This document shows positions 53,750 through 63,490 of a DNA stretch of 64,000 nucleotides, piece after piece. This stretch comes from an uncultured Methanomethylovorans sp. (GTDB taxonomy: Archaea > Halobacteriota > Methanosarcinia > Methanosarcinales > Methanosarcinaceae). Each line of letters begins with the position of its first letter. The first letter of the stretch is position 1. The position numbers and the translations under genes were made by a program. The DNA lies in the NCBI RefSeq assembly GCF_963678545.1, contig NZ_OY782870.1, positions 930,001 to 994,000 on the forward strand, read 5' to 3'. The notes beneath the pieces are model-generated. The model was given only the letters and a program-made list of their open reading frames with translations. It was not told the DNA's origin and did not search any database.

Positions 53750-54739
53750 TCAGCTGAACTTCCAGATCGCAAATCCTGTTATTATGATTACTAAGAATAG
53801 TATTGGCATGAAACTGTTAGTATTCACTTGATCAGTTTCAGTATCATTTCCTTCATTTATGGATGATGCGGAATTCTGTGTACTTTCTGCAACACTGGTG
53901 GAGTTTATACCGACCTTATTATTGATGCTATCAGGTATTGACATCAAGGGCAGTGTCTCATTACTTTTATTTTCGGATATATTTCCTGATAGTTTTTTAG
54001 TTTCATCTTCTTCTAAGTCTGGTCTCTGGGTTACATCCTTAAGGATCACAGTGGAACCAGTTGAAGATTCAAAAAATTTACTCACCCTTGCTATGAATAT
54101 GGTCCTTGTGCTATCGCCTTCTGTTTTGGAGTAACTGAATATATCATCAATTTCAAGTTCTTCTTTCTTCAGCGATTTACCATCTTTGCTCAGTTCAAGT
54201 ATCACTGAATCATCTTCCATATCACTTGCACTCAGTGTATAGCCTTCATCAAGGGAAAGTGTTTCTTCTACCTTCACAGACCTTGAAGAGTCCAATGTAA
54301 GGAAATCATCATCATCCTGCTCAGGATCGAGGAACTGTTCTATTTCCATCTCCACGGAGATGGAATCATCTTTTTTATCAAAATCCACAGGTGTGATCCT
54401 GATTACTGCATAGTCGATCTCTTCAGTCTCTTCGTCATCACCCACTTCTTTTATAGTGATTATGTACTCAAAGGGGCTATCTTCATCTCCAAAAGCATTT
54501 CCTACTTCTATTTCTTTGCCATTGTGATACACTTTTACTAATATATCCCCCGAGTCTTCATTGGCATCGACAAGCTTGAATGAATAACCTTGTTCCAACT
54601 GTACAATATCGCCTGCAGTAAGGGTATCCTCTGAGTAATATATAAGTGCTTTTTCCTTCTCAGTGGCACAATGTACTGGGGAAGATAGCAGAAACATCAT
54701 TACGATTGCACAAATGAACACAAAACGTATATATCCCAT
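53750..54739 (-). CDS. Acidic surface protein related to S-layer domain halves
   Basis: A 329-residue exported protein with signal peptide, an acidic body and one C-terminal membrane helix (FMPILFLVIIITGFAIWKF). The body holds two repeats (about residues 30-125 and 135-230), each with LxxGYxFKLxD-type strands (IVQLEQGYSFKLVDANEDSG; LSLDEGYTLSASDMEDDSV). These match the central part of the S-layer duplication domains in the large protein at 24264-27983 (LENGYALNLVEADVNGNNV). A Ser/Thr/Asn-rich linker precedes the helix. The start at 54739 (MGYIRFVF) gives a normal signal peptide. It may be an accessory part of the S-layer. Confidence 0.68.
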   Translation of the reverse strand: MGYIRFVFICAIVMMFLLSSPVHCATEKEKALIYYSEDTLTAGDIVQLEQGYSFKLVDANEDSGDILVKVYHNGKEIEVGNAFGDEDSPFEYIITIKEVGDDEETEEIDYAVIRITPVDFDKKDDSISVEMEIEQFLDPEQDDDDFLTLDSSRSVKVEETLSLDEGYTLSASDMEDDSVILELSKDGKSLKKEELEIDDIFSYSKTEGDSTRTIFIARVSKFFESSTGSTVILKDVTQRPDLEEDETKKLSGNISENKSNETLPLMSIPDSINNKVGINSTSVAESTQNSASSINEGNDTETDQVNTNSFMPILFLVIIITGFAIWKFS

Positions 54740-54845
54740 AGGAACCACTATCATAAGAGTCAAGGCATGCTACATGCGATTGCATGCTTGTTTCTTCTAT
54801 TAGTTGATTAGTCTGTCGGTTTTAAAAATCCCAGGTGTGTACACT

Positions 54846-56045
54846 ATGAAATATGTAATACTGATTGGAGACGGTATGGCAGATGAACCCCTTGCTGAGC
54901 TGGGAGGAAAAACTGTACTCCAGAAGGCAAAAACACCCAATATGGACTACATTGCTGCTCAAGGAAGAGCAGGATTAGCCCAGACTGTTCCTGAAGAGAT
55001 GCATCCTGGAAGTGATGTTGCCAACATGTCCATTGTAGGATATGATCCTAAAAAGTATTACTCAGGCCGTGCTCCCCTTGAAGCTGCCAGTATGGGTATT
55101 CAACTGGATGCTGATGATGTGGCTTTCAGATGTAACCTTATTACCATAGAGAATGGTTTAATCGCTGACTACAGTTCTGGCCATATTTCCAGTGAAGAGG
55201 CCAGTGAACTAATAAAGTCTGTAGATACAAAGTTAGGCAAAGACGGGGTAAGTTTCTATCCTGGTATCAGCTACAGGCACCTTATGGTAACAAAGAATAA
55301 CTTTGGTGCAAAGACCGAATGCACTCCTCCTCATGATGTAATAGGCGAGAAAAAGAGCGATTACATGCCAAAAGGCAAGGATAGTAAAACATTGTGTGAA
55401 TTGATAGACTCCTCTATGCATATCCTTGAGCAGCATCCCGTGAATCTTAAAAGGATAGCAGCAGGCAAAAAGCCAGGTAATTCCATCTGGTTATGGGGGC
55501 AAGGAGGTGCACCTGCTTTTCCTCTATTTAAGGATCTGTATGGGAAAACCGGAGCTATCATCTCTGCAGTAGATCTTGTAAAAGGGATCGGCATTTATGC
55601 AGGCTTTGATATTATTAATGTGCCTGGAGCAACCGGTTATCTTGATACCAATTACAAAGGAAAAGCAGAATACGCACTGGAAGCTCTAAAGAACCATGAT
55701 TTTGTTATCGTGCATGTAGAAGCACCGGATGAGGCCGGGCACATGGGTGATACAAAAGCTAAGATCCAGGCCATCGAGGATTTTGATGAAAAGGTTGTTG
55801 GAACCGTATTGCAAGGTACAAAGACTATGGAAGAAGATGTGACCATCCTTGTAATGCCAGATCATCCGACACCGGTGCATCTCAGAACACATACCTCTGA
55901 GCCTATACCATTTGCCATCTATTCAACAAACGAAAAACAACCCGATAATGCCAGAGCATTCAATGAAGTTGATGTAAGAGCAGGCTCCTATGGTGTAGTT
56001 TACGCGGCAGATTTGGTAAAGACCATGCTCCAAAGGCACATCTAA
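54846..56045 (+). CDS. apgM: Cofactor-independent phosphoglycerate mutase, archaeal type
   Basis: A 399-residue enzyme of the ApgM family (alkaline phosphatase superfamily), which interconverts 3- and 2-phosphoglycerate in glycolysis/gluconeogenesis. IGDGMADEP at the start and [16 protein letters not shown] with the catalytic Ser region carry metal ligands; [15 protein letters not shown] carries the late Asp/His set. The ATG at 54846 follows AGGTGTG. A T-run near 56060 may end the transcript. Confidence 0.9.
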   Translation: MKYVILIGDGMADEPLAELGGKTVLQKAKTPNMDYIAAQGRAGLAQTVPEEMHPGSDVANMSIVGYDPKKYYSGRAPLEAASMGIQLDADDVAFRCNLITIENGLIADYSSGHISSEEASELIKSVDTKLGKDGVSFYPGISYRHLMVTKNNFGAKTECTPPHDVIGEKKSDYMPKGKDSKTLCELIDSSMHILEQHPVNLKRIAAGKKPGNSIWLWGQGGAPAFPLFKDLYGKTGAIISAVDLVKGIGIYAGFDIINVPGATGYLDTNYKGKAEYALEALKNHDFVIVHVEAPDEAGHMGDTKAKIQAIEDFDEKVVGTVLQGTKTMEEDVTILVMPDHPTPVHLRTHTSEPIPFAIYSTNEKQPDNARAFNEVDVRAGSYGVVYAADLVKTMLQRHI

Positions 56046-56079
56046 CTTCACAGTTCTATTTTTTTTAACGCAGATCAGA

Positions 56080-56098
56080 TTTATATAGCGGTTCGTAC
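56080..56098 (+). promoter_or_regulatory. hsp20 promoter with GTTCGTAC element
   Basis: TTTATATA (56080-56087) is a TATA box candidate about 70 bases before hsp20. GTTCGTAC (56091-56098) follows just downstream of it, the same octamer found twice upstream of mtr. A protein bound here could block start of transcription. Confidence 0.45.
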
Positions 56099-56158
56099 AT
56101 AGATTTTATTTGGGTTGTACTGAAAAGTTAAATCCCTATAATTGTAGGAGTGGTGTAT

Positions 56159-56620
56159 ATGAGACAAGGTCTTGTAAGATGGACACCTTCTGGTATGTCT
56201 AAATGGGATCCCTTCGAGGAGATAAGCAGGATGCAGGATCGTCTGAGCCAGCTATTTAGTGAACTGTCGCCTTCAGGTGAAATGAGGACCTTAGACACGT
56301 TTTCACCTATGATGGACGTGCAGGAAAAGGATAAAGAAATAGTTGTTAAGGTGGATACGCCTGGCGTGGACAAGAAAGATGTAGAGATCGATATTAAGAA
56401 CAATATGCTCTACATTAACGCAAATACGCATCGGGAAACAGAAGAAGAAAAGGAAGGCTATGTGATGCGTGAACGTGCGTTTTCGCGGTTTGCACGGACC
56501 TTTAGCTTGCCTGCGAATGTCATAGCAGACGGGGCAAAAGCCAAACTGGAAGATGGCGTTCTGACAATAAACATACCAAAGGCAGAGATCGAGGAAAAGC
56601 AGAAAATACTCATTGAATGA
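56159..56620 (+). CDS. hsp20: Small heat shock protein, Hsp20 family
   Basis: A 153-residue small heat shock protein. Residues about 45-150 form the alpha-crystallin domain (SPMMDVQEKDKEIVVKVDTP, then AKLEDGVLTINIPKAE), flanked by a short N-terminal helix region (WDPFEEISRMQDRLSQLFSE). It forms oligomers that hold unfolding proteins. The ATG at 56159 has AGGAG eight bases upstream; a GTG at 56150 is unneeded. A hairpin terminator follows. Confidence 0.92.
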   Translation: MRQGLVRWTPSGMSKWDPFEEISRMQDRLSQLFSELSPSGEMRTLDTFSPMMDVQEKDKEIVVKVDTPGVDKKDVEIDIKNNMLYINANTHRETEEEKEGYVMRERAFSRFARTFSLPANVIADGAKAKLEDGVLTINIPKAEIEEKQKILIE

Positions 56621-56641
56621 GTTTCTCCAGGTTTCAAGGTA

Positions 56642-56676
56642 CGTCCATATTATATATGGACGCACATATCTCTTTT
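56642..56676 (+). terminator. hsp20 terminator
   Basis: CGTCCATAT (56642-56650) and ATATGGACG (56654-56662) form a perfect 9-bp stem with a 3-base loop, followed by CTCTTTTTC (56669-56676). Confidence 0.75.
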
Positions 56677-56807
56677 TCATATTACGGCATCAGAAAAACA
56701 ACCTCATCATATTTTGCTCAGTCGGGGTAACTATCATCATCGCCGCATCTGTTTATATGTAGATAGGCTTATTTATGCCTAATGACTTGTTACAATAGGT
56801 GTGATTT

Positions 56808-57572
56808 TTGAAATTCGAGGCTTTTGCAGTTGAAAACATCCCATTGATAAAAAAAGGGGATGATATTGGACAGATCATTTGTGAAAGAACTGATATTGTT
56901 GATGGCGATGTCATAGTTATAGCATCTACAATTGTGGGAAAAGCTGAAGGAAGGACATTTACTCTGGAAGGTATTGTTCCAAGTGCAAAAGCTATAAAAA
57001 TTTCAAAAAATAGCAAAATCAGTCCTGAATTCATTCAGGCAATTTTGGATAGGAGCAATGATTGCCTTATATCTTTTCCAATACTACTCGTGGAAATGAA
57101 AAATGGTCATATATGCATCAACGCAGGCATAGATGAATCTAATGTTGAAGGTGAGGTGTTCTTAGAGCTTCCAGCAGATCCGGATATGAGTGCTGAGTCC
57201 ATTGGTAAGAAAATTGAAAGCTCCACAGGTACCCATATTAGTGTCATAATTACTGATACAAATGGCAGAGCTTTCAAGATTGGGCAAACGGGTGTTGCAG
57301 TAGGTGTTTACCGTATCCATCCTCTGAAAGATTGGAGAGGACAAAGAGATTTATTCGGTAAAGAACTCAAGATTACAGAAGAATCTGTTGCAGATGAGAT
57401 CGCTGGAGCAGCTAATCTGCTTATGGGTGAGGGCAATGGAGGCTATCCTGTAGTAATTATACGCGGTCTGAAATTAAGATCTCAGGACAATGCTTCTGTA
57501 AAGGAAATGTACAGGTCAGATAAAGAAGACCTGATAAAAACGAGCCTGAAATATCTAAGGGATAATCTCTAA
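56808..57572 (+). CDS. cofE: Coenzyme F420-0:L-glutamate ligase
   Basis: A 254-residue enzyme that adds gamma-linked glutamates to F420-0 using GTP, completing coenzyme F420 for methanogenesis. It opens [20 protein letters not shown] and carries the conserved [20 protein letters not shown] and [18 protein letters not shown] segments. The start is TTG at 56808 with AGGTGTGA upstream; no ATG lies nearby. Its end overlaps the dCMP deaminase gene on the other strand by 18 bases. Confidence 0.92.
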   Translation: MKFEAFAVENIPLIKKGDDIGQIICERTDIVDGDVIVIASTIVGKAEGRTFTLEGIVPSAKAIKISKNSKISPEFIQAILDRSNDCLISFPILLVEMKNGHICINAGIDESNVEGEVFLELPADPDMSAESIGKKIESSTGTHISVIITDTNGRAFKIGQTGVAVGVYRIHPLKDWRGQRDLFGKELKITEESVADEIAGAANLLMGEGNGGYPVVIIRGLKLRSQDNASVKEMYRSDKEDLIKTSLKYLRDNL

Positions 57573-58016
57573 GGGCATGTTTATCAATTCTACCCCTGCT
57601 TCAGCAAAGAACTCAATAGAATCTTTGTCAGGATATGATTGCAGAAACACAACTCGTTTGATGTTTGAATTAATGATCATCTTGGCACATAGGATGCATG
57701 GCTGATGTGTGCAGTACAGAGTTGCCGAATCTATGCTCATGCCATAAAGCGCTGCCTGGATGATAGCATTTTGTTCAGCATGAACTGCCCTGCATTTCTC
57801 ATGGCGTGTGCCGGATTCTATGTTATTCTGCTGCCTAATGCAGCCAATATCAAGACAATGGGCCATATTCCTGGGAGCTCCATTGTATCCTGTAGAAAGT
57901 ATTCTTTTATCTTTGACAATTACCGCACCAACCTGATTTCTCAGGCAGGTAGACCTTTTCGCCACTACAGTAGCTATTTCTAGGAAATATTCGTCTAATC
58001 CGGGTCTCACTGTCAT
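57555..58016 (-). CDS. dCMP/cytidine deaminase family protein
   Basis: A 153-residue zinc-dependent deaminase of the ComEB/dCMP deaminase type. Zinc ligands and catalytic Glu are intact: His79 and Glu81 (HAEQNAI), Cys107 and Cys110 (PCILC). It should convert dCMP to dUMP for thymidylate synthesis. The substrate-specific allosteric part is not obvious. It converges on cofE with an 18-base overlap. Confidence 0.85.
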   Translation of the reverse strand: MTVRPGLDEYFLEIATVVAKRSTCLRNQVGAVIVKDKRILSTGYNGAPRNMAHCLDIGCIRQQNNIESGTRHEKCRAVHAEQNAIIQAALYGMSIDSATLYCTHQPCILCAKMIINSNIKRVVFLQSYPDKDSIEFFAEAGVELINMPLEIIP

Positions 58017-58115
58017 CGATTTATAATCACGGCAAGTAGTATATATAAGTTGTAGTGTATCTAGGACACTAAATATTAATCATATGCATTCCCATCATTC
58101 TTGGAGCATGAGACG

Positions 58116-59027
58116 ATGAGCCTATCTCTTACGGAACAACTGGACTCGTTTGTGAGGAAACACAGCGATCGGCAATTGATGATTTTGCCGGGTGCTATTT
58201 TACTCATAGCGGTATTAATCATTGCTTTTACTTGGGCCACAACTGGGGCACCGGTGAAACTAGGCATGGAATTCAAAGGCGGTACTATGATTTCGCTGAC
58301 TACGGATACGCCGCTAACTGAACTTAAGGAAAAATACTCTATTTACCCCCTCACCGATGTAAGGCAAACAGGTTCAACGATTGTTATGCAATTTGGTCCT
58401 ATGTCTACAGAGGAACAAAATACCCTTAATAAAGATGTTACAGATACCTATGAGAATGTGGAAATAAAATTAGTAGGGCCTGTTTATGGGAAAGACCTGC
58501 AGGAACAAGCTATAAAAGCAATATTTATCTCTTTCGTAGGAATGTCGCTGGTGGTTTTTGTGATATTCAGGACCTTCATACCTTCAGGAGCGGTTGTATT
58601 ATCTGCTTTTTGTGATATCATGACGGCTGTAGCTTTCATGGATCTCGTTGGTGTTGAATTATCCCTAGGCACATTGGCAGCTTTGTTAATGCTTATAGGT
58701 TACTCTGTGGACAGTGATATTCTGCTTACCACAAGGGTGCTTAAGAGAAAAGGGGAATTACAGGAGAATATTTCAAATGCTATGGGTACGGGTATAACTA
58801 TGACCACTACTACTCTTGTAGCTCTTATTGCTATGTATCTAGTGTCTACGTATTCCTATCTAGTAATACCTTCTTTTTCTCAGATAAATTTACTCTCAGA
58901 TATTTCTATCGTGCTTATTTTTGGACTTGTGGCTGATATGATAAACACCTGGCTAACTAATGTTTCCATATTACGCTGGTATGTCAAAAAAGAAGGAACA
59001 AGAGGGGCAAGGAGGAGAAGAGCATGA
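58116..59027 (+). CDS. secF: Protein-export membrane protein SecF
   Basis: A 303-residue SecF with six membrane helices and the signature EFKGGTMISL near residue 50. With SecD it pulls secreted proteins outward using the ion gradient. The ATG at 58116 is preferred over a TTG at 58101. As usual in archaea, secF precedes secD, here overlapping by four bases. Confidence 0.92.
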   Translation: MSLSLTEQLDSFVRKHSDRQLMILPGAILLIAVLIIAFTWATTGAPVKLGMEFKGGTMISLTTDTPLTELKEKYSIYPLTDVRQTGSTIVMQFGPMSTEEQNTLNKDVTDTYENVEIKLVGPVYGKDLQEQAIKAIFISFVGMSLVVFVIFRTFIPSGAVVLSAFCDIMTAVAFMDLVGVELSLGTLAALLMLIGYSVDSDILLTTRVLKRKGELQENISNAMGTGITMTTTTLVALIAMYLVSTYSYLVIPSFSQINLLSDISIVLIFGLVADMINTWLTNVSILRWYVKKEGTRGARRRRA

Positions 59028-60736
59028 GGGGAGATGGAGAATCAAAGAGTATATTCAAGGATCTTAGGGTCATAGTGTTCATAATTGCTCTTCTGGGATC
59101 GATAATTCTCATCCACCCGAGTTACAATTCTCAAGATGGGTTTACGACCAACCTCAAATATGGATTGGATCTGGAAGGCGGTTCATGGTTACAGATTAAG
59201 CTTCAAGGCGCGTTGGTACAGGTCGATGCAGATACATCAATGGTCCTTAAGACTTTGGTAGAACCAGTAATAGGTGATACAATTGATGTCACAGGTTCGC
59301 TCTCTGCCGTTGATGGAGAAGGGCAGACTCAAACTCAGACTATCTCTTTCACGACTCCAGCTACTGTTTCCAATGCTCAGATGGATCTCTTGGGATTAGG
59401 TGAATACACCATTAGTAAGCAGAATGGGTCGACTCAGGTTAAGCTAACTACATCCCAAGAAAAGCTAATTGAATCATATCTTGCCAATTCATTGAAAACT
59501 GAAGTTGTACCAATGGTCATGTCCGATGGTGTGGAATACGAGATCAGGACAGCAGTTACAGAGCAACAGATCGAAACCCTGATGAATGCAGTGGGCGGCT
59601 CTATCATAAAAAACGCTGATGGTACTTCACGATACACAGAAGGAGTAAGAACTGAGACCCGTGATCTAACAAAAAATATTCTGAGTGAAAAGATGAATTC
59701 ACTTGGGCTCAAAGATATTCCTGTAAAAACAGCGGGTGATAATTACATCCTTATAGACTTTGCAGGCATTGACTTAGCAACTGCAAGAGAAATCGCAGAA
59801 AAGCCCGGTAAATTTGAGATACGTGTCCAGACAACAGGCAATGAGACAAACCATATCTTATACGGAGAAGATATCGAAAGTGTCGGGATAGTTGGATATG
59901 ATCAAGAAAGTGGGATGTGGTCCACGCCATTCACTCTCAGTGAAAAGGGTGCATTAGCCCTGCAAAAAGCAGCCATTGATGCAGGAGCTACCAAAAATCC
60001 GATGGAACATAATTTGATTATGTTACTTGATGATAAAGAGGTATACAGTGCTCCTCTCAGTAATTCCGCTGCTCAGAAATTGGAAGAAGGATTAATTTAT
60101 TCGTGGCAATCTTCGACTGGTACTGGTGATGAGGGTAAGGCAAAAGCAGAGCAACTTCAAATTCATTTAAGGGCTGGAGCTCTTCCTGTCAATGTGGAGG
60201 TCGTTGGTGCGGGACATGTAGATGCCACATTAGGAACACAATTTAAGAAAGAATCTGTGATAGCAGGGTTAATAGCTCTGTTTGCAGTGGCTCTTGTGGT
60301 GTACAGGAAATACCACCAAAAAGAGATCCTCATACCTATGGTAGGGACTTCTTTAAGTGAAGTAATAATGATTTTGGGAGTTGCTGCCGCAATAGGTTGG
60401 CAACTTGATCTTCCAAGTATTGCAGGTATTATTGCTGCTATTGGTACAGGCATTGATCACCTTGTGATCATCACTGATGAAGTGCTGTATGAAGGCAAAT
60501 TGCCTCCTACAAAAGTATATCTTTCCAGAATAGCCAAAGCATTTGGTATAATATTGGGTGCAGCAGCAACTACTGTCATAGCCATGGGTCCTCTGGTAGT
60601 GATGGGATTCGGATCTCTGAAGGGTTTTGCAATAACCACTATAATCGGAGTGTTCATAGGTGTGGTAATAGCAAGGCCTGTGTATGGAAAGATGATAAAC
60701 GAAGTATTGAAGGATAAAAGTGAGGGTCAGGCCTGA
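59024..60736 (+). CDS. secD: Protein-export membrane protein SecD
   Basis: A 570-residue SecD: an N-terminal helix, the LKYGLDLEGGSWLQIKL signature near residue 45, a large external domain (about 60-400) and five C-terminal helices. It forms the export-driving complex with SecF. The ATG overlaps the secF stop. Its own stop overlaps the likely CTG start of the RFC gene. Confidence 0.92.
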   Translation: MRGDGESKSIFKDLRVIVFIIALLGSIILIHPSYNSQDGFTTNLKYGLDLEGGSWLQIKLQGALVQVDADTSMVLKTLVEPVIGDTIDVTGSLSAVDGEGQTQTQTISFTTPATVSNAQMDLLGLGEYTISKQNGSTQVKLTTSQEKLIESYLANSLKTEVVPMVMSDGVEYEIRTAVTEQQIETLMNAVGGSIIKNADGTSRYTEGVRTETRDLTKNILSEKMNSLGLKDIPVKTAGDNYILIDFAGIDLATAREIAEKPGKFEIRVQTTGNETNHILYGEDIESVGIVGYDQESGMWSTPFTLSEKGALALQKAAIDAGATKNPMEHNLIMLLDDKEVYSAPLSNSAAQKLEEGLIYSWQSSTGTGDEGKAKAEQLQIHLRAGALPVNVEVVGAGHVDATLGTQFKKESVIAGLIALFAVALVVYRKYHQKEILIPMVGTSLSEVIMILGVAAAIGWQLDLPSIAGIIAAIGTGIDHLVIITDEVLYEGKLPPTKVYLSRIAKAFGIILGAAATTVIAMGPLVVMGFGSLKGFAITTIIGVFIGVVIARPVYGKMINEVLKDKSEGQA

Positions 60737-61779
60737 TTCAGCAAACTAATACGAAAGACCTCTGGACCGTTAAATATAGGCCTTCAAGGTTTGAGGAAAT
60801 TGTAGGCAATGAAGAGTCTGTGAACACTATTCACAGGCTCGCCTCATCACGTAATGTTCCTCACTTATTATTGTATGGGCCGGCGAATTCCGGAAAAGCT
60901 ACTGCTGCCTTTGCTCTGGGGTACGAACTATATGGGGAAGGTTTTGAAAGAAATTTCACCTACTTCAATGCATCAGATTTCTTTGATAAAGGTAAAAGCT
61001 ACCTGGTCCGAGACAAGAGGTTCACACGTATACTGGGCACCGATGATCCACGAAAAATTCAGAAAAGTGTTATTTCCATCTTCAAGGAAATAATCAATGA
61101 ATATGCAAGTATGGCGCCAATAGATTCGGATTACAAACTCATATTCATAGATAGTTCCGAGACTCTTGACCAAAATGCACAACATGCATTAAGGCGTATA
61201 ATGGAAAAATACACAGCAACTTGCAGGTTCATTCTTTCCACCACTCAGCCCTCAAGATTGATAGCACCTCTACGTTCCAGGGGTTTACAGCTGTTTTTCA
61301 GGCATGTATCAGATGAAAAACTGGGCTGTTTCATGAAGCGTATAGCTGAAGTAGAAGGCTTTCCTATTACAGATGATGGTATACAGGCATTACTATATCA
61401 CTCACGTGGCAACGTGGCAACTTCACTTAATACGTTGCAAGTAGCAGTTATTCTTTCCCGCGGTGAACCAATAGGAGCACAGGCCATATACGATGCTGCT
61501 GTACGGGAAGAGGTAGCTGATGTAAGATTGCTCTTTGAGGCTGCAACGGTTGGGAACATAATGGAGGCTAGAAAGATCATCGATCGTATGCTCGTGGACA
61601 ACGGTTTTACCGGTTATGAGATACTTGAGCACCTTCACAGGATTGTTGCAGATTCCGGAGAACCTGGGCCCAGGGTTGCAAGGTGGACAATTAAGATTGC
61701 CAATGCTAACTTTAAAATGTTGCAGGCCGCAAATGATAGAATACAGCTCGAAGCGCTTGTAGCAGATTTCTGCAATTAA
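60733..61779 (+). CDS. rfcS: Replication factor C small subunit paralogue, probably CTG start
   Basis: A clamp-loader small subunit of the AAA+ family, about 348 residues. The essential N-terminal region DLWTVKYRPSRFEEIVGNEE lies upstream of the first ATG/GTG codons, so translation must begin between 60724 and 60780. The only candidates in frame are CTG at 60733, overlapping the secD stop (CTGA) with GAGGGT nearby, or ATT at 60736. Walker A reads GPANSGKAT (Ala in place of Thr/Ser after Lys), Walker B reads FIDSSE rather than DEAD, and the SRC motif reads SRG. It may thus be a structural small subunit of the type found in Methanosarcina with two small-subunit genes. The ATPase would be weak. 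Confidence 0.82.
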   Translation: MIQQTNTKDLWTVKYRPSRFEEIVGNEESVNTIHRLASSRNVPHLLLYGPANSGKATAAFALGYELYGEGFERNFTYFNASDFFDKGKSYLVRDKRFTRILGTDDPRKIQKSVISIFKEIINEYASMAPIDSDYKLIFIDSSETLDQNAQHALRRIMEKYTATCRFILSTTQPSRLIAPLRSRGLQLFFRHVSDEKLGCFMKRIAEVEGFPITDDGIQALLYHSRGNVATSLNTLQVAVILSRGEPIGAQAIYDAAVREEVADVRLLFEAATVGNIMEARKIIDRMLVDNGFTGYEILEHLHRIVADSGEPGPRVARWTIKIANANFKMLQAANDRIQLEALVADFCN

Positions 61780-61801
61780 TACTTCAAATATACTTTAAGT
61801 A

Positions 61802-63448
61802 ATGATTATGAAAACAACTAGTGAATTCACTTTAGCTTGCCGTGAACTTCTGGATAAAGTACTTGGTGGGGAGATACAAGACCCTGAGCAATTAGTCCAG
61901 GCAAAGAAACAGGCATGTAAAGACCATAAACTTTCTTCTCTGCCAACTAATGCGGACATTATCATCGCCGGAAATGAGGAAGAGCAACTTTTGGTCAGGT
62001 ATTTCCTTCGGAAAAAACCTGTACGTACTATATCTGGCGTAGCGGTGGTCGCAGCTATGACATCACCTGCTCCCTGTCCACATGGAACCTGTGTCCCTTG
62101 TCCGGGAGGTCCAGGTTCGTCTTTTGCCTCACCTCAAAGCTATATGGGGCAGGAACCCTCTACAATGCGAGCAATACAATACGAATATGACCCATACAAG
62201 ATCACAACTGCCCGGCTTGAACAATTGAAACAGATCGGTCATGATATAGGGAAAGCCGAATTAATCATAATGGGGGGGACGTACTCTGCTCGTAGTTTAG
62301 ATTATCAGGAGTGGTACGTAAAAAGATGTCTTGAGGCCATGAATGACTTTTTTGGTACCGAATGGCGAGAACATGTGCAAGTAATTGGCAAGAAGCTTCC
62401 TTATATTACTCTTGAAGAGGTGCAGAAAGTCAATGAAACAGCAAAGGTACGAAATGTAGGCACTACATTTGAGACAAGGCCGGACTGGACTAAAGAGGGG
62501 CACGTAGATATATTATTAAAATTGGGTGCCACCAAAGTCGAAATTGGAGTGCAAAGCACTTATGATTTTGTACTTTCAAGGATCAATAGGGGGCATACTG
62601 TTGCAGATACTATTGAGGCAAACCGGGTTTTGCGGGACAGTGCTCTAAAAGTGGGTTTTCACATGATGCCTCATCTTCCGGGAATGGATATTGAAGGGGA
62701 TGTGTGTAATTTCAAAAGACTGTTCAAAGATAGCAGGTTCAGGCCGGATTACCTGAAGATATATCCAACGTTGGTTACGGAGGGAACAGAACTCCATAAT
62801 ATGTGGAAGAATGGGGAATATGAAGCTCTTACAGATGAAAATGCTGTGGAGTTGCTCGCCCGGATCAAATCTTTCCTGCCTAAGTGGGTAAGATTGCAGA
62901 GGATACAAAGGGATATCCCTGCTTACCAAATACTTGCAGGTACTCGTAAAAGCAATATTCGGCAACTCGCTAAGAGCATGCTGGAACAACATGGTGGGTC
63001 ATGTCGGTGCATTCGCTGTCGTGAAGTAGGTCATAATATTCTTAATGGAGTAATGCCTGATCCTGGGAAGATTAAACTCACAGTAGACAAATATGATTGT
63101 TGTGGTGGTGTGGAACATTTCATCGCTTTCGAAGATGTACAATCAGATATTTTGATAGGTTTTCTGAGACTTAGGTTCCCTTATGATCCTCACAGGCTTG
63201 AGCTTCAGAACTCAGCCCTGGTCAGGGAACTGCACGTATATGGTTCTATGGTTCCTGTAGGGGAAACTGCAAAAAAGTATGACTGGCAACATAGGGGCTA
63301 TGGGGCAGAATTACTTGCCTATGCAGAGGACTTGGCAAAAGATGCAGGCTTTGAAAAGATATCAATTATAAGTGGGATTGGTGTAAGGGAATATTATCGT
63401 AAGCAGGGTTATGTATTGGATGGAGTCTATATGTCTAAGTGTTTTTAG
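61802..63448 (+). CDS. elp3: tRNA uridine(34) acetyltransferase/carboxymethyltransferase Elp3
   Basis: A 548-residue archaeal Elp3, which makes 5-carboxymethyluridine at the wobble position of tRNA with acetyl-CoA and SAM. Residues about 90-330 form the radical-SAM domain with cluster Cys92, Cys97 and Cys100 (CPHGTCVPC). The C-terminal 150 residues form the GNAT acetyltransferase domain (HRGYGAELLAYAEDLAKDAG). A CRCIRCREVG zinc-binding segment lies in between. It starts 22 bases after rfcS. Confidence 0.93.
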   Translation: MIMKTTSEFTLACRELLDKVLGGEIQDPEQLVQAKKQACKDHKLSSLPTNADIIIAGNEEEQLLVRYFLRKKPVRTISGVAVVAAMTSPAPCPHGTCVPCPGGPGSSFASPQSYMGQEPSTMRAIQYEYDPYKITTARLEQLKQIGHDIGKAELIIMGGTYSARSLDYQEWYVKRCLEAMNDFFGTEWREHVQVIGKKLPYITLEEVQKVNETAKVRNVGTTFETRPDWTKEGHVDILLKLGATKVEIGVQSTYDFVLSRINRGHTVADTIEANRVLRDSALKVGFHMMPHLPGMDIEGDVCNFKRLFKDSRFRPDYLKIYPTLVTEGTELHNMWKNGEYEALTDENAVELLARIKSFLPKWVRLQRIQRDIPAYQILAGTRKSNIRQLAKSMLEQHGGSCRCIRCREVGHNILNGVMPDPGKIKLTVDKYDCCGGVEHFIAFEDVQSDILIGFLRLRFPYDPHRLELQNSALVRELHVYGSMVPVGETAKKYDWQHRGYGAELLAYAEDLAKDAGFEKISIISGIGVREYYRKQGYVLDGVYMSKCF

Positions 63449-63490
63449 ATACTTTTTTTACCAATGCCTGCTAATCAATCAAGGACAACG

